This document shows positions 14,998 through 16,395 of a DNA stretch of 16,395 nt, one piece after another. The stretch is from positions 1 to 16,395 of the forward strand of contig JAHLKH010000375.1 in NCBI GenBank assembly GCA_025526915.1, given 5' to 3'. The stretch's first letter is position 1. The number at the start of each line of letters is the position of its first letter. Both the position numbers and the translations under genes were made by a program. The notes below the pieces were generated by a model. That model did not search any database. It saw only the letters and a program-made list of their open reading frames with translations, and was not told the DNA's origin. This DNA is from Entophlyctis helioformis. Its lineage: Eukaryota; Chytridiomycota; Chytridiomycetes; Chytridiales; Chytriomycetaceae.

Positions 14998-15571
14998 CTC
15001 TCTAGTCACAATAGACGGAAAGGTCGGAATGGTGGCGGTGGGGCTGCTTCTCGTCGTGTCTTGTACCAAATGCGCAAAGACCTGCGCAGACTTGTGGGCT
15101 GATGAGGACGTGCGTGCTGGTCTTCAGCCTGGAAGCAATGCGATGGAATGGCCGATTGCGTTTGGCGTAACTGTTCAGAGCTGCGTCCTTGTGGTCTGCA
15201 CTAGCACTGGCTGGCTGGTTGGCTGGCTGTGTATCGGCACTTGTCAATAATGGCGAGATTGCAGAGCGATGCGACAAAAACTTGCGTCTAGCCTGATAAC
15301 TGGACCTATAAGCGACCTCGAGGACAAAGAGTTTGAATACTCGTGCGACAGACCAATAAGTAGCGCGTAATCTGGTGACGTCACTTGTCGGCATGCCCGT
15401 GGTTTGTCGCGTCGAGGCCGCGCGTATGCTCTGTCCTCTATTGGCACAAAAAACACAGCCAGACAGTATGGACGAGCTAGGTCCGTGGTGCATCCGAGTC
15501 TGCATCTTCAATCGGCTTTTCGTCGCTCGTGGTCTGTATGGACCGCTGCCAGTGCTGACAGGCAAGTGACC
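14998..15571. promoter_or_regulatory. divergent intergenic region with CRE-type site
   Basis: 574 bases between the starts of the four-exon gene (-) and the LIM gene (+). It contains the full palindrome TGACGTCA (15376-15383), CCAAT boxes on both strands (15352-15356 on +, and within GTGCCAATAG on - near 15440) and a TATA-like CCTATAAG (15305-15312). The left part, to about 15130, may still be coding on the - strand. No other gene is seen. Confidence 0.5.
15376..15383. promoter_or_regulatory. TGACGTCA (CRE/ATF-type bZIP site)
   Basis: An exact 8-base CRE palindrome, 189 bases before the LIM gene ATG and in the shared divergent region. CREB/ATF family factors bind this consensus; occupancy is inferred. 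Confidence 0.5.
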
Positions 15572-16395
15572 ATGTCCTGCGCTCTTCTTCAGACCAGCTC
15601 CTGTTCGATCTGCAAGGTAGCTCCGCCAAGCCAGCAAACCAAGCTCCCGTACCAGCAAGGACCGTACGCTCCAGACGCAAGCCAGTCTCCAGCCAGCAAC
15701 TCATCGTCGCGGCATACATCGCCGGTGAATGGCAACTTTCCCCAGCTGCAGTCCGATATGCCAGCTGGTACGCGCGGCACAGTGGCAAACAGACCAGACG
15801 ATGGGCCGCATGTTGAGCGGACGCCTTCCGCCGTGTCAATCTCTGGCGCAGCAGACCTCGCTAGACCGCGCTTCGTCTCGGCGAGTGCCCAGCTCGTTCC
15901 AGCAGAAACAATCGCAATCGCACATGCAGATCCAGGTGCAGCCTGTGCCGGAGGGCGAATTCCGGCTGGCAAAAGGGATCCGTCCCCGAGACTTCATCCT
16001 CTTCGCCCAAACTCGGGAGCAGCTCGCCACCGCTCGGCATACTTTCAGCGCAAGACATCCGGCAGTCAGTTCGTTTCGGCCTACAATGCACAGGCTGGAT
16101 TACCGTCACCGCCGGCATTGCGAGACTCTGGCGGACTGCATTCGCCAACGCGATCATCCAATCCTGCACTCGACATGAATGCCTCGGAGCACATTCTATC
16201 AGATGGCCAAATGGCTGCGTTGGCAGCCGTCTCGTCCGTCGAAGCGGCAGCACTGTCGTCGCTGTCAAAGCCAGTGCAACTACCAGCCAAAGCACCATTG
16301 CCTTCTCCATCGCCATTCACACCACCAGCAGCTGCTGGGTCTGGCACACGTTCCGATCGCATATGTGCTGTATGCGATCAGCCCATCGTTCGCGG
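15572..16395 (+). CDS. LIM-domain protein, N-terminal part (runs off the window)
   Basis: A stop-free frame of 274 codons from the first ATG at 15572 to the edge. The start is preceded in frame only by a stop near 15369. The N-terminus has a CSIC pair (Cys11, Cys14) and then a long disordered region rich in Ser, Pro, Gln and Ala (about 16-255), for example KLPYQQGPYAPDASQSP and LHSPTRSSNPALD. The final residues RICAVCDQPIVRG match the opening of a LIM zinc finger (first pair Cys265 and Cys268, then the hydrophobic-Gly turn), so the LIM domains themselves lie beyond the window. LIM proteins of this layout (paxillin or Rho-GAP type) act as adaptors at cell-cortex and polarity sites in fungi; which one this is cannot be told. 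The middle (about residues 105-165) is less convincing as protein, and an intron or frame change there cannot be excluded. Confidence 0.6.
   Translation, partial: MSCALLQTSSCSICKVAPPSQQTKLPYQQGPYAPDASQSPASNSSSRHTSPVNGNFPQLQSDMPAGTRGTVANRPDDGPHVERTPSAVSISGAADLARPRFVSASAQLVPAETIAIAHADPGAACAGGRIPAGKRDPSPRLHPLRPNSGAARHRSAYFQRKTSGSQFVSAYNAQAGLPSPPALRDSGGLHSPTRSSNPALDMNASEHILSDGQMAALAAVSSVEAAALSSLSKPVQLPAKAPLPSPSPFTPPAAAGSGTRSDRICAVCDQPIVR

Noticed and set aside
15002..15658. 218-codon - strand open frame across the divergent region
   Set aside because: It overlaps a better-supported exon frame at 14752-15069 and the CRE/CCAAT promoter region, with no recognisable motif. A small true exon within it is possible.

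Overview
The window is eukaryotic, GC-rich and most likely fungal. Genes carry short spliceosomal introns (63-95 nt, one near 200 nt) with GT..AG ends, and most of these introns have a CTGAC- or CTCAC-like branch site. Polyadenylation signals are of the AATAAA type. The gene set (indoleamine 2,3-dioxygenase, an Ats1/Kti13-type RCC1 protein, haspin kinase, a prolyl-hydroxylase-like dioxygenase, a LIM protein) is ordinary for a fungus. High GC, few introns, a family of secreted CAP proteins and one gene with motifs reminiscent of axonemal proteins make a zoosporic, chytrid-like fungus an attractive but unproven guess.

Layout. (1) 1-345: last exon of an indoleamine 2,3-dioxygenase (+). (2) 574-1998: RCC1-repeat protein (-), convergent with the first gene across a compact two-sided poly(A) signal. 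(3) 2241-10528: the centrepiece, six consecutive same-strand genes for secreted CAP/SCP/PR-1 domain proteins. Genes 1-3 (class A) have polyproline linkers, a shortened CAP domain and a GQN site in place of GEN. Genes 4-6 (class B) have Lys/Pro/Ala-rich linkers and the canonical His/Glu tetrad; genes 5 and 6 are recent duplicates. Gene 5 also carries a 19-residue pro-region repeat ending in Kex2-type dibasic sites. (4) 10687-12772: three-exon haspin kinase (-), sharing a 50-bp divergent spacer with (5) 12823-13829: two-exon 2-oxoglutarate/Fe(II) dioxygenase (+). (6) 13924-about 14997 or further: a four-exon gene of unknown function (-), assembled here from phase-compatible splice sites, with two YNII[ST]G motifs. 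(7) 15572-16395: 5' part of a LIM-domain protein (+) that leaves the window.

The CAP proteins are predicted to be secreted or cell-wall associated. Sterol or lipid binding is the known activity of fungal CAP proteins of the Pry type, but the class A proteins have lost residues of the canonical cavity and may do something else. The flanking genes are unrelated housekeeping or regulatory genes. Gene models are based on reading frame, splice signals and protein-motif recognition only; no alignment or transcript was available.
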